DNA of 64,000 bases, taken from assembly GCF_001423745.1 (NCBI RefSeq), contig NZ_LMPC01000001.1:1923-65922 (forward strand). Reading direction: 5' to 3'. This document shows, piece after piece, positions 52,812-64,000 of the stretch (positions within the stretch are counted from its first letter, which is position 1; the number at the start of each line of letters is the position of its first letter). Position numbers and translations under genes: made by a program. The DNA is from Arthrobacter sp. Leaf337 (lineage in GTDB: Bacteria; Actinomycetota; Actinomycetes; Actinomycetales; Micrococcaceae). The notes below the pieces were generated by a model that saw only the letters and a program-made list of their open reading frames with translations, searched no databases and had not been told where the DNA came from.

Positions 52812-53636
52812 TCAGCCTTCCGCCGGAGTGCCGTTCCCGCCCTCGGCCGGGCGGAGCCTCAGGTGACCGTCGACGACGTCGTACCCCAGGTCCCCGAGCG
52901 CGGTGCGGTCCGCGCGGGGAAGTTTGCCGGCGTCGAACTCTGCCAGCAGATCGGGGCGGCGTTCCGCCGTACGGCGGTACTGCTCGTGGCGGCGCCACTG
53001 GGCAATCTTGCCGTGGTTGCCGCTCAACAAGACGGGCGGAACTTCGCGGTCCCGCCAGGTGGAGGGCTTGGTGTACACGGGGTACTCCAGCAGGCCGTCC
53101 GAGTGTGATTCTTCAATGAGGGATTCCGGGTTGCCGACAACGCCGGGAAGGAGCCGGACGATGGCTTCGGTCATGGCCAGGACGGCCACTTCGCCTCCAT
53201 TGAGTACGTAGTCCCCCAGGCTCATGGGCCGGACCGTAAAGTGCTCTTCCGCCCACTCGATGACCCGCTCGTCGATGCCCTCATACCGGCCGCAGGCGAA
53301 GACCAGCTGGTCCTCCTCGGCGAGTTCGTGCGCCAGAGCCTGGGTGAACCGTTCCCCCGCCGGAGAGGGGACGATCAGCACCGGCTTCCGGTCGGTGGCA
53401 TCTTCCCTCCCTGCGGCTACCGAACTGAGCGCCAGCGCCCATGGTTCCGCCTTCATCACCATGCCGGCGCCGCCGCCGTAGGGAGTGTCGTCCACCGACC
53501 TGTGCTTGTCCGTGGTGAAATCCCGGAGGTCGTGGACATTCAGGTCCAACAGGCCGTCCTGGCGGGCCTTCCCGATCAGGGATAGTTCCAGGGGCGCGAG
53601 GTACTCCGGGAAGATGCTGACGACGTCGATCCTCAT
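52812..53636 (-). CDS. trmD: tRNA (guanine-37-N1)-methyltransferase
   Basis: Methylates G37 of tRNA to prevent frameshifting. The 274-residue protein shows the trefoil-knot SAM site ([20 protein letters not shown], then [20 protein letters not shown]) and [14 protein letters not shown]. It abuts rimM, and the C-terminal 20 residues are an extended tail. Confidence 0.95.
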   Translation of the reverse strand: MRIDVVSIFPEYLAPLELSLIGKARQDGLLDLNVHDLRDFTTDKHRSVDDTPYGGGAGMVMKAEPWALALSSVAAGREDATDRKPVLIVPSPAGERFTQALAHELAEEDQLVFACGRYEGIDERVIEWAEEHFTVRPMSLGDYVLNGGEVAVLAMTEAIVRLLPGVVGNPESLIEESHSDGLLEYPVYTKPSTWRDREVPPVLLSGNHGKIAQWRRHEQYRRTAERRPDLLAEFDAGKLPRADRTALGDLGYDVVDGHLRLRPAEGGNGTPAEG

Positions 53637-54212
53637 TTAGGCGTTGTCTCCGGCCTCTGCTGTGCCCTGCCCTGTTGTGCCCGGCTCATCGTCCCCGGAA
53701 TCCTCAAGGTTGATCTCGAACAGTCCGGGCGGCGGGGTGACCAGGATGTACTTCTCCCCCACGTTGACCTCGGGCACGATCTCTTCGACGAACGGAATCA
53801 GGATCTCCTTGCCATCCGCCGCCTCCACCATAATCAGGTCCTGGACCGGCAGGGTGCGGAGCCCGGAGACCTTACCGACAACGGTGCCGCCTACGCGGAC
53901 CTCGAGGCCGACGAGCTCGTGCTCGTACCACCCCTCGTCGTCGTCTTCGTCAAGCTCTTCCGTCTCGATAAACAGTTTGGCGCCGCGCAGGGCCTCGGCC
54001 TGGTTGCGGGTCTCGACGCCCTCAAATCCCAGCAGCAGGATGTCTTTGTTCCAGCGGGCGCTGTCCACGGTCAGCGTTCCGACCGAGGCGGGCTCAACCA
54101 CGAATTCCGTGCCCGGAACGAAGCGGTCCTCCGGCGCATCGGTCAGGACCTGGACGGTCACTTCGCCGCGGATGCCGTGCGGTTTGCCGATTCGTGCCAC
54201 CTGAAGCTGCAT
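53637..54212 (-). CDS. rimM: Ribosome maturation factor RimM
   Basis: Assists assembly of the 30S head. The 191-residue protein has an N-terminal barrel (VARIGKPHGIRGEVTVQVLT) and a C-terminal PRC-barrel (HELVGLEVRVGGTVVGKVSG then KEILIPFVEEIVPEVNVGEK). It is preceded by a terminator-like hairpin, so it probably has its own promoter. Confidence 0.94.
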   Translation of the reverse strand: MQLQVARIGKPHGIRGEVTVQVLTDAPEDRFVPGTEFVVEPASVGTLTVDSARWNKDILLLGFEGVETRNQAEALRGAKLFIETEELDEDDDEGWYEHELVGLEVRVGGTVVGKVSGLRTLPVQDLIMVEAADGKEILIPFVEEIVPEVNVGEKYILVTPPPGLFEINLEDSGDDEPGTTGQGTAEAGDNA

Positions 54213-54316
54213 CTGTTCCTCTGTTCCGGGATTCGTTCTGTACTGGTTTTACTGCGGCCGGTTGCTGCGACTTGTTCCACCGGGCGCCCGCCGCCGCGCC
54301 GGGTTTTCCTGAAAAC

Positions 54317-54357
54317 AGTCCGGCCCCTCCACCATAATCTGGTGAAGGGGCCGGACT
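54317..54357 (-). terminator. Terminator between the KH gene and rimM
   Basis: An 18-base stem with one mismatch, AGTCCGGCCCCT-CCACCA / TGGTGAAGGGGCCGGACT, with a short loop, followed on the minus strand by TGTTTTC. It separates rpsP-KH from rimM-trmD. Confidence 0.88.
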
Positions 54358-54379
54358 TGAGACAAATAGTGCGGGGCGT

Positions 54380-54622
54380 TTACCGGCGGCGGTCGGTGTC
54401 GACGACGTCGACCCTGACCTGTTCGCCGCCGGCCAGGGCCGCCACGACAGTGCGCAGTGCGCGTGCCGTGCGGCCCTGACGACCGATCACCCGTCCGAGG
54501 TCATCCTGGTGAACTCGCACCTCGAGGGTGTCCCCGCGGCGGTTGTTCTTGGCGCTGACCTTGACGTCCTCAGGACTGTCAACAATCCCGCGGACAAGGT
54601 GTTCGAGCGCTTCTGCCAGCAA
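54380..54622 (-). CDS. khpA: KH-domain RNA-binding protein (KhpA-like)
   Basis: An 80-residue single-KH protein: LVRGIVDSPEDVKVSAKNNR then VHQDDLGRVIGRQGRTARAL containing the GxxG loop (GRQG). It directly follows rpsP, the usual position. Family members bind sRNA and mRNA with KhpB. Confidence 0.93.
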   Translation of the reverse strand: MLAEALEHLVRGIVDSPEDVKVSAKNNRRGDTLEVRVHQDDLGRVIGRQGRTARALRTVVAALAGGEQVRVDVVDTDRRR

Positions 54623-54623
54623 T

Positions 54624-55046
54624 TTACTCAGCCTCGGTGGTCTCTGCTTCAGCTTCGGTGGAAGCTTCGGCTGCTTCGTCCTTCTTGGCCTTCTTGGTGA
54701 TGGCTTCCGGGATGATCACGGAACCCTTTTCCGGGGTAACGAAGGCAGCCTTGGGAGCCTTGGTCTTCAAGGTGCCCTCCTGGCCGGGGAGACCCTTGAA
54801 CTTCTGCCAGTCACCGGTGATCTTGAGGATCGCGGCGACCTGCTCGGACGGCTGTGCGCCGACGCCGAGCCAGTACTGGGCACGGTCCGTGTCGACCTCG
54901 ATGTACGAGGGCTCTTCGGTGGGGTGGTACTTGCCGATCTCTTCGATCGCACGGCCGTCACGCTTGGAGCGTGCGTCCATGACAACGATGCGGTAGTACG
55001 GTGCGCGCATCTTGCCGAAGCGCTTAAGGCGAATCTTTACGGCCAC
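54624..55046 (-). CDS. rpsP: 30S ribosomal protein S16
   Basis: A 140-residue S16 starting with GTG 55046 ([20 protein letters not shown]). The usual core [16 protein letters not shown] and [19 protein letters not shown] is followed by an Ala/Glu-rich tail of roughly 50 residues typical of actinobacteria. A longer frame upstream is not family-like. Confidence 0.95.
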   Translation of the reverse strand: MAVKIRLKRFGKMRAPYYRIVVMDARSKRDGRAIEEIGKYHPTEEPSYIEVDTDRAQYWLGVGAQPSEQVAAILKITGDWQKFKGLPGQEGTLKTKAPKAAFVTPEKGSVIIPEAITKKAKKDEAAEASTEAEAETTEAE

Positions 55047-55230
55047 TTTTGTGGTCACTCCTGTTTCTGAAACGGGGTCGAGCCCGGCGTTCTGCACCCG
55101 TGGGGCGGGCCGTACTAGGGGGTTCTAAAAGGACAAGATCCGGACGCGGAGAGAGGGGCCACGCAGATCAAGTACCTGTCCATTGTGCCAGATCAACGCC
55201 GGGATTTCGACTTGACACACGGCGGCCCGG

Positions 55231-55668
55231 TCAGGCGGACCAGACGTACAGGCCGGTCCGGGCGTTCGCGTCCACGCTGCCGGCCATCTGCGCAAGCCGC
55301 TGGACATAGCCGAGGGCCTCGTCGGAGCCGAAAGGCATGTCCTCCTCGGCCGCCCACCTGGCGGCAACATCCTCCAGAACGTTGCCCTCGCCCTCGGTCT
55401 CGTAACTGAGGAGTTCCGCGAGCGCCCGGACCATCGCAGCCGGTACGCCCAGGAGGGAATCGCTGGCCACGTCCACCATGGCGAGTTCATAGTCCGCGCC
55501 CGCCGCGTGCACGGCCGCTCCTGCCAGGTCGCCGAGCTGCTCAATCTCGAAATCGCTGATGTCCGGAATCCGCAGCGAGTCCGGAGCCGCGGGCCCGCCG
55601 CCCTCAAGTGCCCCCGCGCGCTTGAGCGCCTCATCGTGGGTGGAAACAAAGATTTCAGTGAAACCCAT
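55231..55668 (-). CDS. Hypothetical acidic protein
   Basis: A 145-residue acidic, probably soluble protein beginning MGFTEIFVSTHDEALKRAGA. The start at 55668 is placed by GAGG about seven bases upstream; Met codons 3 and 5 residues further up are possible. It contains IPDISDFEIEQLGDLAGAAV, LGYVQRLAQMAGSVDANAR and no motif that I recognise. It lies 112 bases from the VOC gene. Confidence 0.65.
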   Translation of the reverse strand: MGFTEIFVSTHDEALKRAGALEGGGPAAPDSLRIPDISDFEIEQLGDLAGAAVHAAGADYELAMVDVASDSLLGVPAAMVRALAELLSYETEGEGNVLEDVAARWAAEEDMPFGSDEALGYVQRLAQMAGSVDANARTGLYVWSA

Positions 55669-55780
55669 GGAAATCATCCTCATTCCGTCGGCGCTGCAAT
55701 GGTCCCGTCGGGCACCTTCGCAGCTGCCCCGGACTTCCGGAATCAGCCTAACGCAGAAGGACGCGCAGGTCAGCGACGCC

Positions 55781-56656
55781 TCAGCGGACGGCGACGCGGA
55801 TCCGGTTGCGCCACGGATCCTCGAAACGCAGCTCCGCTCCCGTGTGGTGGGACGCCGCACCGGCAACCCGCAAACGGTCGGCGAGCGCGCCGACGTCGTC
55901 CGTTCCCGGCACTTCGATCAGGACTTCGCCCAGGCCAAGGGTGTCCTTACGGGGCCCTGCGCCGCGGCTGTTCCAGACGTTCATTGCCATGTGATGGTGG
56001 TAGCCGCCGGCGGAGACGAACAGGGCCTGCCCGTGCCATCCGGCGGTTTTCTCGAAACCAAGGGTGCCCACGTAGAAGTCATGGGCCGACTGGACGTCGC
56101 CCACCTGAAGGTGGACGTGCCCGACGCCGGCATGCGACTCACGCTGCCCGCTTACCGCTTCCTCGGTCAGGAATTCTTGCAGGAACCGCTGCGGCGGGAG
56201 GGCAAGGCTGTCCATGACCACATTGGTCCCCTCCCAGGACCAGTCGCTACGGGGACGGTCCCAGTACAGCTCGATGCCGTTGCCCTCGGGGTCGCTGAAG
56301 TAGAAAGCCTCGCTGACGAGGTGGTCGGCGCTCCCGGTGAACAGCCGCGGCTCATACCGGGCCGCTGAAGCCACCGTGGCAGCGAGCGCCGGCCTGTCCT
56401 CGAAGAGCAGGGCCGTGTGGAACAGTCCGGCTTCACCCCGGGCCGGAAGGTTGAGCCCGGGGGCGGGTGCGAGATGGACCAGGGGCGTTCCGCGCCGGCC
56501 AAGGTACACGCCGCCATCCTGCTCAGCCACGACCTCCAGCCCGAGCGCGCGCTGGTAGTAGTCGGTCATCAGCTTCATGTCCCCCACCTTGAGCATCACC
56601 GTGCCCATGGCGAGATCCGCCGGCAGCAGGTCCTTGCTGCTGGATTCTGTGGTCAT
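55781..56656 (-). CDS. VOC-superfamily protein (catechol-2,3-dioxygenase-like)
   Basis: A 291-residue protein of two VOC half-domains: residues about 15-140 (MGTVMLKVGDMKLMTDYYQR; FYFSDPEGNGIELYWDRP) and 170-285 (VGHVHLQVGDVQSAHDFYVG; GGYHHHMAMNVWNS). The His and Glu positions in both halves (GIELYW; HHHMAMN) are compatible with metal binding, as in extradiol dioxygenases of the CatE type. The substrate is unknown. Confidence 0.88.
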   Translation of the reverse strand: MTTESSSKDLLPADLAMGTVMLKVGDMKLMTDYYQRALGLEVVAEQDGGVYLGRRGTPLVHLAPAPGLNLPARGEAGLFHTALLFEDRPALAATVASAARYEPRLFTGSADHLVSEAFYFSDPEGNGIELYWDRPRSDWSWEGTNVVMDSLALPPQRFLQEFLTEEAVSGQRESHAGVGHVHLQVGDVQSAHDFYVGTLGFEKTAGWHGQALFVSAGGYHHHMAMNVWNSRGAGPRKDTLGLGEVLIEVPGTDDVGALADRLRVAGAASHHTGAELRFEDPWRNRIRVAVR

Positions 56657-56735
56657 GGCAACTCCAAACTCCCGAAACTCCGCCTCCGGTCCTCCGGTGA
56701 CGCTTACATAGAGTTAAATTACTTGAACCTTCAAT

Positions 56736-57824
56736 TTATTCCTGGTGGAGCTGCCGACCGCGAAGAATGATGTGCGTGAGGTTCCGCAGCGTTTCCGGAT
56801 TGATCCTGGGGTCCTGTTGGCACAGTACGACGTCGGCGCTGGCACCCTCGGCGATACCGTCCGCTCCCAGCCACTTCCGGGCGCCCCACGACGCCGCGTC
56901 GAGCGCCGCCGCCGCCGGCAGGCCGGCGGTGTGGAGCGCATGGATCTCATCCACTATCCGGCCGTGGCCGATGACGCTGCCCGCGTCTGTCCCGGCGTAG
57001 ATCGGGACGCCCGCCTCGAAAGCTTCCACAATCCGCTCGTTCCGCCGCTGCCACAAGGCGCGCATGTGTGCTGCGTAAACCGGAAACTTTGCTTCCGCCC
57101 GGGCCGCGATGTCCGGGAACGTCGCAATATTGATCAGCGTGGGAACAATCGGGACGCGTTGTTCCACGAAGCGGGGTATGTGCCGTGGCAGGAGTCCGGT
57201 GCCGTGTTCGATGCAGTCGATGCCGGCGTCGAGCATGTCATCCAGCGTGTCCTCGGCGAAACAGTGCGCCGTCACCCGGGCACCTTCATCGTGGGCGGCG
57301 CGGACAGCATCCCGGACCACGGCGGCGGGGAACGACGCCGAAAGGTCACCGGCGTCGCGGTCGATCCAGTCCCCCACGATCTTGACCCAGCCGTCACCCG
57401 CGAGCGCCTGCTTGCGCACCGCCTCGACCAGTCCGTCCGGCTCAACTTCGACGGCGAATCCCCGCAGATAGCGGCGGGTCCTGGCAATGTGGCGTCCCGC
57501 CCGGATGATCCGCGGCAGCTCCGGACGCTGCTGGATCCAGCGCGTGTCATGTACCGCTCCCGCGTCGCGGACCAGCAGCGTGCCGGCCATCAGGTCCGTG
57601 ACGGCCTGCTCCTCGGCGATGGACTCGGACACATCGCCGTCAGGTCCAAGACCGATGTGACAGTGTGCGTCCACGAGGCCCGGAAGCACCCAGCCATCCA
57701 GCACCACATCCGGCGGACCCGCCGGCCGACTGAACGTCAGCCTGCCGTCCACGGCCCAGAGGCCGTCCCGTTCCTGGTCTGGAGCGGTCAGCACCGTTCC
57801 GGTGAATTCGATGATTCCACGCAT
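56736..57824 (-). CDS. Amidohydrolase-family protein (imidazolonepropionase-like)
   Basis: A 362-residue metal-dependent hydrolase. It has VLPGLVDAHCHIGLG (His-x-His), GWVKIVGDW (a Lys often carboxylated), VTAHCFAEDTL (His), CIEHGTGL (His) and IYAGTDAGSVIGHGR (Asp). These give the complete metal site of the amidohydrolase family. It lies divergent from the thiC riboswitch; there is no evidence that the two are functionally linked. Confidence 0.9.
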   Translation of the reverse strand: MRGIIEFTGTVLTAPDQERDGLWAVDGRLTFSRPAGPPDVVLDGWVLPGLVDAHCHIGLGPDGDVSESIAEEQAVTDLMAGTLLVRDAGAVHDTRWIQQRPELPRIIRAGRHIARTRRYLRGFAVEVEPDGLVEAVRKQALAGDGWVKIVGDWIDRDAGDLSASFPAAVVRDAVRAAHDEGARVTAHCFAEDTLDDMLDAGIDCIEHGTGLLPRHIPRFVEQRVPIVPTLINIATFPDIAARAEAKFPVYAAHMRALWQRRNERIVEAFEAGVPIYAGTDAGSVIGHGRIVDEIHALHTAGLPAAAALDAASWGARKWLGADGIAEGASADVVLCQQDPRINPETLRNLTHIILRGRQLHQE

Positions 57825-57914
57825 GCCTCAAGCCTAGACCGCCGGTTCCGGTCGTTGGATGTGAACGTCGTGTGACGTGGACGCTGCCCGGGCCTGTGGT
57901 AGCTTCGTCTACGA

Positions 57915-60600
<2,686 letters not shown>

Positions 60601-60695
60601 GCCCCAACCCTATGGCAATGGCCGGATAATTCAGCGGGCGACATTGAACCCGCCGACAATCAAGTTGCCGGTGTGGAAAACTGCCTTGCCGGTAA

Positions 60696-62288
60696 CTACT
60701 TGCTCCCGCCGAGGAACTTGTCGAAACCCTTGGGCAGGTTGAGCTGGGACGGATCGAAATCTGCTCCCTGCTGGCCGAAGGCGGCGCCGGTGGGAAGTGC
60801 CTTGCCGGCGTTGGCGCGCCGGGCCTCCGCTTCGCGAAGCTCCTGCGCGGCCTTGGCAGGGTTTCCCGACTTGGCCTTCTTCTTGGGCGCATTCTTGGCG
60901 CCCTTGCGGGCACCTCCGGCGCCGCCGCCCATGCCTGGCATCCCTGGCATGCCGGGCATTCCGCCGCCGGCTGCCATTTTCTTCATCATCTTCTGGGCCT
61001 GGGCAAACCGCTCCAGCAGGCCGTTGACGTCCGACACGTGCATGCCTGAGCCCTTGGCGATGCGGGCCCGGCGTGATCCGTTGATGATCTTGGGGGCAAC
61101 GCGCTCGTGCGGCGTCATGGAACGGACGATCGCTTCCACACGGTCAATTTCGCGCTCGTCGAACTGCTCCAGCTGCTGGCGGATATTCTGCGCACCCGGC
61201 ATCATCATGAGCATTTTCTTCATCGAGCCCATGTTGCGGATCTGCTGCATTTGGGCGAGGAAGTCGTCGAGGGTGAAGTCTTCCTGGTCGGCGAACTTCT
61301 TCGCCATCCGCGCCGCTTCGTCCTTGTCCCAGGACTTTTCCGCCTGCTCGATGAGGGTGAGGACGTCGCCCATGTCGAGGATGCGGGACGCCATGCGGTC
61401 CGGGTGGAACAGCTCAAAGTCGTCAACGCCTTCGCCGGTGGAGGCGAACATGACCGGCTTACCGGTGACTGACGCAACGGACAGGGCGGCACCGCCGCGG
61501 GCGTCGCCGTCGAGCTTTGAGAGAACGATGCCGGTGAAGTTGACACCCTCATCGAAGGCGAGCGCCGTGTTGACGGCGTCCTGGCCGATCATGGAGTCGA
61601 TGACGAAGAGCACTTCATTCGGCACGATGGCGCGGCGGATCTGGCGCGCCTGCTCCATCATGTCGGCGTCCACACCAAGCCGTCCGGCGGTGTCAACGAT
61701 GACGACGTCGTGAAGCTTCTGGCGCGCTTCCTCGACACCGGCGCGGGCAACCGCCACGGGGTCGCCCGCAGGATGGTCCAGTTCGGTGGACGTGGCGCCC
61801 GGGTGCGGGGCGAAGACGGGAACTCCGGCGCGCTGGCCGACAACCTGCAGCTGGGTGACGGCGTTGGGCCGCTGGAGGTCGCAGGCCACCAGCATGGGGC
61901 TGTGGCCCTGGGACTTCAGCCACTTGGAGAGTTTGCCGGCGAGGGTCGTCTTGCCGGCGCCCTGAAGGCCCGCGAGCATGATGATGGTGGGGCCGGTCTT
62001 GGCCAGGCGGATGCGACGGGTCTCGCCGCCCAGGATCTCAACGAGTTCCTCGTTGACGATCTTGACGATCTGCTGGCTGGGGTTCAACGCACCGGAGACC
62101 TCGGCACCCAGGGAACGCTCGCGCACCCGGCCCGTGAACTCGCGGACCACTGGCACAGCAACGTCGGCGTCCAGGAGGGCCCGCCGGATCTCGCGGACCG
62201 TGGCGTCAACGTCCGCCTCGGTGAGGCGGCCCTTGCCGCGGAGATTCTTGAAGGTTGCTGTCAACCGGTCAGAGAGTGAATTGAACAC
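60696..62288 (-). CDS. ffh: Signal recognition particle protein Ffh
   Basis: The GTPase that delivers nascent membrane proteins with 4.5S RNA. It has 530 residues. The N domain is followed by the GTPase motifs GLQGAGKTTLAGKLSKWL, VDTAGRLGVD and VLSKLDGDARGGAALS. The Met-rich M domain (MKKMLMMMPGAQNIRQQLEQ and GGGMPGMPGMPGMGGGAGG) binds signal sequences. Confidence 0.96.
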   Translation of the reverse strand: MFNSLSDRLTATFKNLRGKGRLTEADVDATVREIRRALLDADVAVPVVREFTGRVRERSLGAEVSGALNPSQQIVKIVNEELVEILGGETRRIRLAKTGPTIIMLAGLQGAGKTTLAGKLSKWLKSQGHSPMLVACDLQRPNAVTQLQVVGQRAGVPVFAPHPGATSTELDHPAGDPVAVARAGVEEARQKLHDVVIVDTAGRLGVDADMMEQARQIRRAIVPNEVLFVIDSMIGQDAVNTALAFDEGVNFTGIVLSKLDGDARGGAALSVASVTGKPVMFASTGEGVDDFELFHPDRMASRILDMGDVLTLIEQAEKSWDKDEAARMAKKFADQEDFTLDDFLAQMQQIRNMGSMKKMLMMMPGAQNIRQQLEQFDEREIDRVEAIVRSMTPHERVAPKIINGSRRARIAKGSGMHVSDVNGLLERFAQAQKMMKKMAAGGGMPGMPGMPGMGGGAGGARKGAKNAPKKKAKSGNPAKAAQELREAEARRANAGKALPTGAAFGQQGADFDPSQLNLPKGFDKFLGGSK

Positions 62289-62439
62289 GCGCCGTGCACT
62301 TCTTTCAGTGGATCTACAGCTGGCGGCCGGTGCGGCTCGCCAGAGTCGTGACTGTTGTTGGCCTGGACCAACTGCCTCGACAACGGGACTCGACTATCTA
62401 GGGTACCAAGACAGGCCTTCAAGATGGCATGCTGGCAGG

Positions 62440-63828
62440 ATGGCCACCCAAACAACTGTAAAAACCCTGCTCATCCTTGGTGCGTCAGGGGATCTTACCG
62501 GCCGGCTGCTCCTGCCGGGGCTCGCACGGCTGGCCGCCAGGGGCCGCGCGGACGGGCTGACGCTCGTCGGGGCAGGTTCGGATCCCTGGACCCAGGAGCA
62601 ATGGCTGGAGCGTGTCGAGACCTCTTTCGCCGACTCGAACTCCCAGGCGGACGCCGCGGGCAAGCGCGAACTCAAGCGGATAGCGGGGTCAACCTCGTAT
62701 CACCAGCTTGACGTGACCGCCGGTGGCGGACTTGCCTCACTGCTGTCCGGCCTCGAAGCTCCGGTGGCCGTGTACTTCGCCCTTCCGCCCCACGTCAGCC
62801 AAAAAGCATGCGAAGTGCTGGCCCCGGAGGACGTGCCCGCCGGCACCCGCCTGGTGATGGAAAAGCCGTTCGGATCCAGTGAGGATTCGGCCCGGCACCT
62901 CAACGTGACCCTGGCGGCGTTGGTCCCGGAGGACCACATCCACCGGGTGGACCACTTCCTGGGCAAGGCAACGGTACTCAACATCCTCGGACTTCGCTTT
63001 GCCAACACCTTCCTGGAGCCGGTCTGGAACCGAGAATACATCGAGAAGGTGGAGATCATCTTTGATGAGGACCTCGCACTGGAGGGCCGCGCCCGATACT
63101 ACGACGGCGCAGGCGCGCTGCGTGACATGATCCAGAGCCACCTGCTGCAGATCATGGCGCTGATGGCAATCGAGCCGCCGGCCACCGTCGATGAGCGCGA
63201 CCTCCGGGACGCTGTGGCCACACTCCTGCGCGCCAGCAGCATCAAGGCCCCTTACCGCTCAAACACGCGCCGTGCCCGGTACACCGCAGGCTCCATCGCC
63301 GGGCGGAAAGTCCCGGACTACACCAAGGAAGCAGGCGTGGAAGCGGCCAGGAACACCGAGACACTGGCGGAGGTGCAGGTGGGCATCGACAACTGGCGGT
63401 GGCAGGGTGTCCCCTTCATCCTCCGGTCCGGCAAGGCGCTCGGGGCAAAACGCAAGGAAGCAGTTGTCACCTTTAAGCCTGTGCCGCACCTGCCAGCAGG
63501 ATTCACCGGCGTCGACTCGCCCAATCAGCTCCGCATCGGGTTCGGCCCCGACACCCTGCAGTTCGACGTCGACGTGAACGGCCCCGGCAATGTCCTGAGC
63601 CTCGACCGGGTAACGCTCAACGCCGAACTCAGCGCTTCCGACCTCCTCCCTTACGGTGAAGTGCTCGAGGGCGTCCTCACCGGCGATCCGCTGCTGTCCG
63701 TGCGGGCGGACACCGCCGAAGACTGCTGGCGGATCATTGAGCCGGTGATCAAGGCGTGGGAACGCGGCAGTGTTCCGCTGGAGGAATACGCAGCCGGGAC
63801 CTCCGGTCCCGAGGGCTGGCCGGCCTAA
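62440..63828 (+). CDS. zwf: Glucose-6-phosphate 1-dehydrogenase
   Basis: First enzyme of the oxidative pentose phosphate pathway. It has 462 residues from ATG 62440 (MATQTTVKTLLILGASGDLT). It shows the NADP motif GASGDLTGR, the active-site HRVDHFLGKATVLNIL (His and Lys), and LRSGKALGAKRKEA. A longer frame upstream reads through the ffh promoter and is not family-like. A strong terminator follows. Confidence 0.94.
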   Translation: MATQTTVKTLLILGASGDLTGRLLLPGLARLAARGRADGLTLVGAGSDPWTQEQWLERVETSFADSNSQADAAGKRELKRIAGSTSYHQLDVTAGGGLASLLSGLEAPVAVYFALPPHVSQKACEVLAPEDVPAGTRLVMEKPFGSSEDSARHLNVTLAALVPEDHIHRVDHFLGKATVLNILGLRFANTFLEPVWNREYIEKVEIIFDEDLALEGRARYYDGAGALRDMIQSHLLQIMALMAIEPPATVDERDLRDAVATLLRASSIKAPYRSNTRRARYTAGSIAGRKVPDYTKEAGVEAARNTETLAEVQVGIDNWRWQGVPFILRSGKALGAKRKEAVVTFKPVPHLPAGFTGVDSPNQLRIGFGPDTLQFDVDVNGPGNVLSLDRVTLNAELSASDLLPYGEVLEGVLTGDPLLSVRADTAEDCWRIIEPVIKAWERGSVPLEEYAAGTSGPEGWPA

Positions 63829-63854
63829 GAGCTCCGAACGTAGCTGTTCCGAAC

Positions 63855-63898
63855 GTAAAGCGGGCCCGGCACCTTTTCAGGTGCCGGGCCCGCTTTAC
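63855..63898 (+). terminator. Strong terminator after zwf
   Basis: A 19-base perfect stem, GTAAAGCGGGCCCGGCACC / GGTGCCGGGCCCGCTTTAC, with a six-base T-rich loop. The flanking AAAG/CTTT pairs make it usable from both strands, which fits a convergent gene at the edge. Confidence 0.9.
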
Positions 63899-63924
63899 GC
63901 AAAGCTCATTGGGCTTGCGGTCGG

Positions 63925-64000
63925 CTAGATAGCGGCCGAGCCGCGTTCTCCCGTTCGTACCCTTACAGCTTCAAAGACGTCCACCGTCCAGACCTTGCCG
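63925..64000 (-). CDS. C-terminal end of a gene cut by the window edge
   Basis: A minus-strand frame enters from the right edge and stops with TAG at 63,925-63,927. It reads GKVWTVDVFEAVRVRTGERG then SAAI. The length is too short to assign a family. The shared terminator at 63,855-63,898 supports a convergent gene here. Confidence 0.4.
   Translation of the reverse strand, partial: GKVWTVDVFEAVRVRTGERGSAAI

Noticed and set aside
61978..62439. Extension of zwf upstream to 61,978
   Set aside because: It overlaps the divergent ffh gene and its promoter, and Zwf proteins begin near the NADP motif, as from 62,440.

Overview
The window looks like chromosomal DNA of a high-GC actinobacterium of the Micrococcaceae, most likely Arthrobacter or Pseudarthrobacter. 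The evidence is the AceE-FasR-FabD-FabH-AcpP-FabF order, a DUF3145 protein, GTG starts, two adjacent LepB paralogues in the rpsP-rimM-trmD-rplS-lepB-rnhB-yraN-comM-dprA-xerC block, and overall codon usage. The genus is inferred from gene content; no search could be run.

Left core (1-10,050): the end of aceE (pyruvate dehydrogenase E1), then the fatty-acid synthase II operon with its PucR-type activator FasR (1,093-6,177, plus strand). It is followed by minus-strand DUF3145, xerC, dprA and the 3' part of comM (yifB).

Genomic island (10,043-47,936, about 37.9 kb): comM is cut exactly in its Walker A motif. Its 5' part lies at 47.9-48.6 kb and its 3' part at 9.2-10.05 kb, and joining them across an 8-base CCCGGNGG repeat gives back one 514-residue frame. 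The island is modular. (i) A polyol/sugar locus (10.5-19.0 kb) has a HAD phosphatase, PfkB kinase, zinc polyol dehydrogenase, MalFG-type permeases, a lipoprotein binding protein and an AraC regulator. (ii) A ribose-type ABC transporter sits with an SDR dehydrogenase and a divergent LacI regulator that has two matching operators (19.8-25.6 kb). (iii) After 1.4 kb of decayed DNA comes a complete QatABCD anti-phage operon (27.1-31.9 kb), followed directly by a broken tyrosine recombinase and an internal copy of the island end (32.6 kb). (iv) A region of unfamiliar genes follows (unknown protein, NYN RNase, DUF4238). (v) Next is a two-component system and an ion-homeostasis cluster (KhtT-like, DUF1538, PII-like, CBS, NhaA). 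(vi) Then a MerR-SulP pair. (vii) Last is an OLD-type ATPase/TOPRIM nuclease beside the right junction. Four decayed copies of the same terminal sequence (about 32.4-32.6, 43.3-43.5, 45.7-45.8 and 47.8-47.9 kb) separate modules. This suggests repeated insertion at the comM site, each arrival bringing its own recombinase.

Right core (47.9-64 kb): comM 5' part, yraN, a tiny zinc-ribbon protein, DUF2469, rnhB, two lepB genes, rplS, trmD, rimM, a KH protein, rpsP, a small unknown protein, a VOC protein and an amidohydrolase. These are followed by thiC behind a TPP riboswitch, an alpha/beta hydrolase, ffh and zwf.

The strongest points are the frame-preserving split of comM, the 70-base ungapped match between the internal and right island ends, and the Qat operon lying beside the recombinase remnant.
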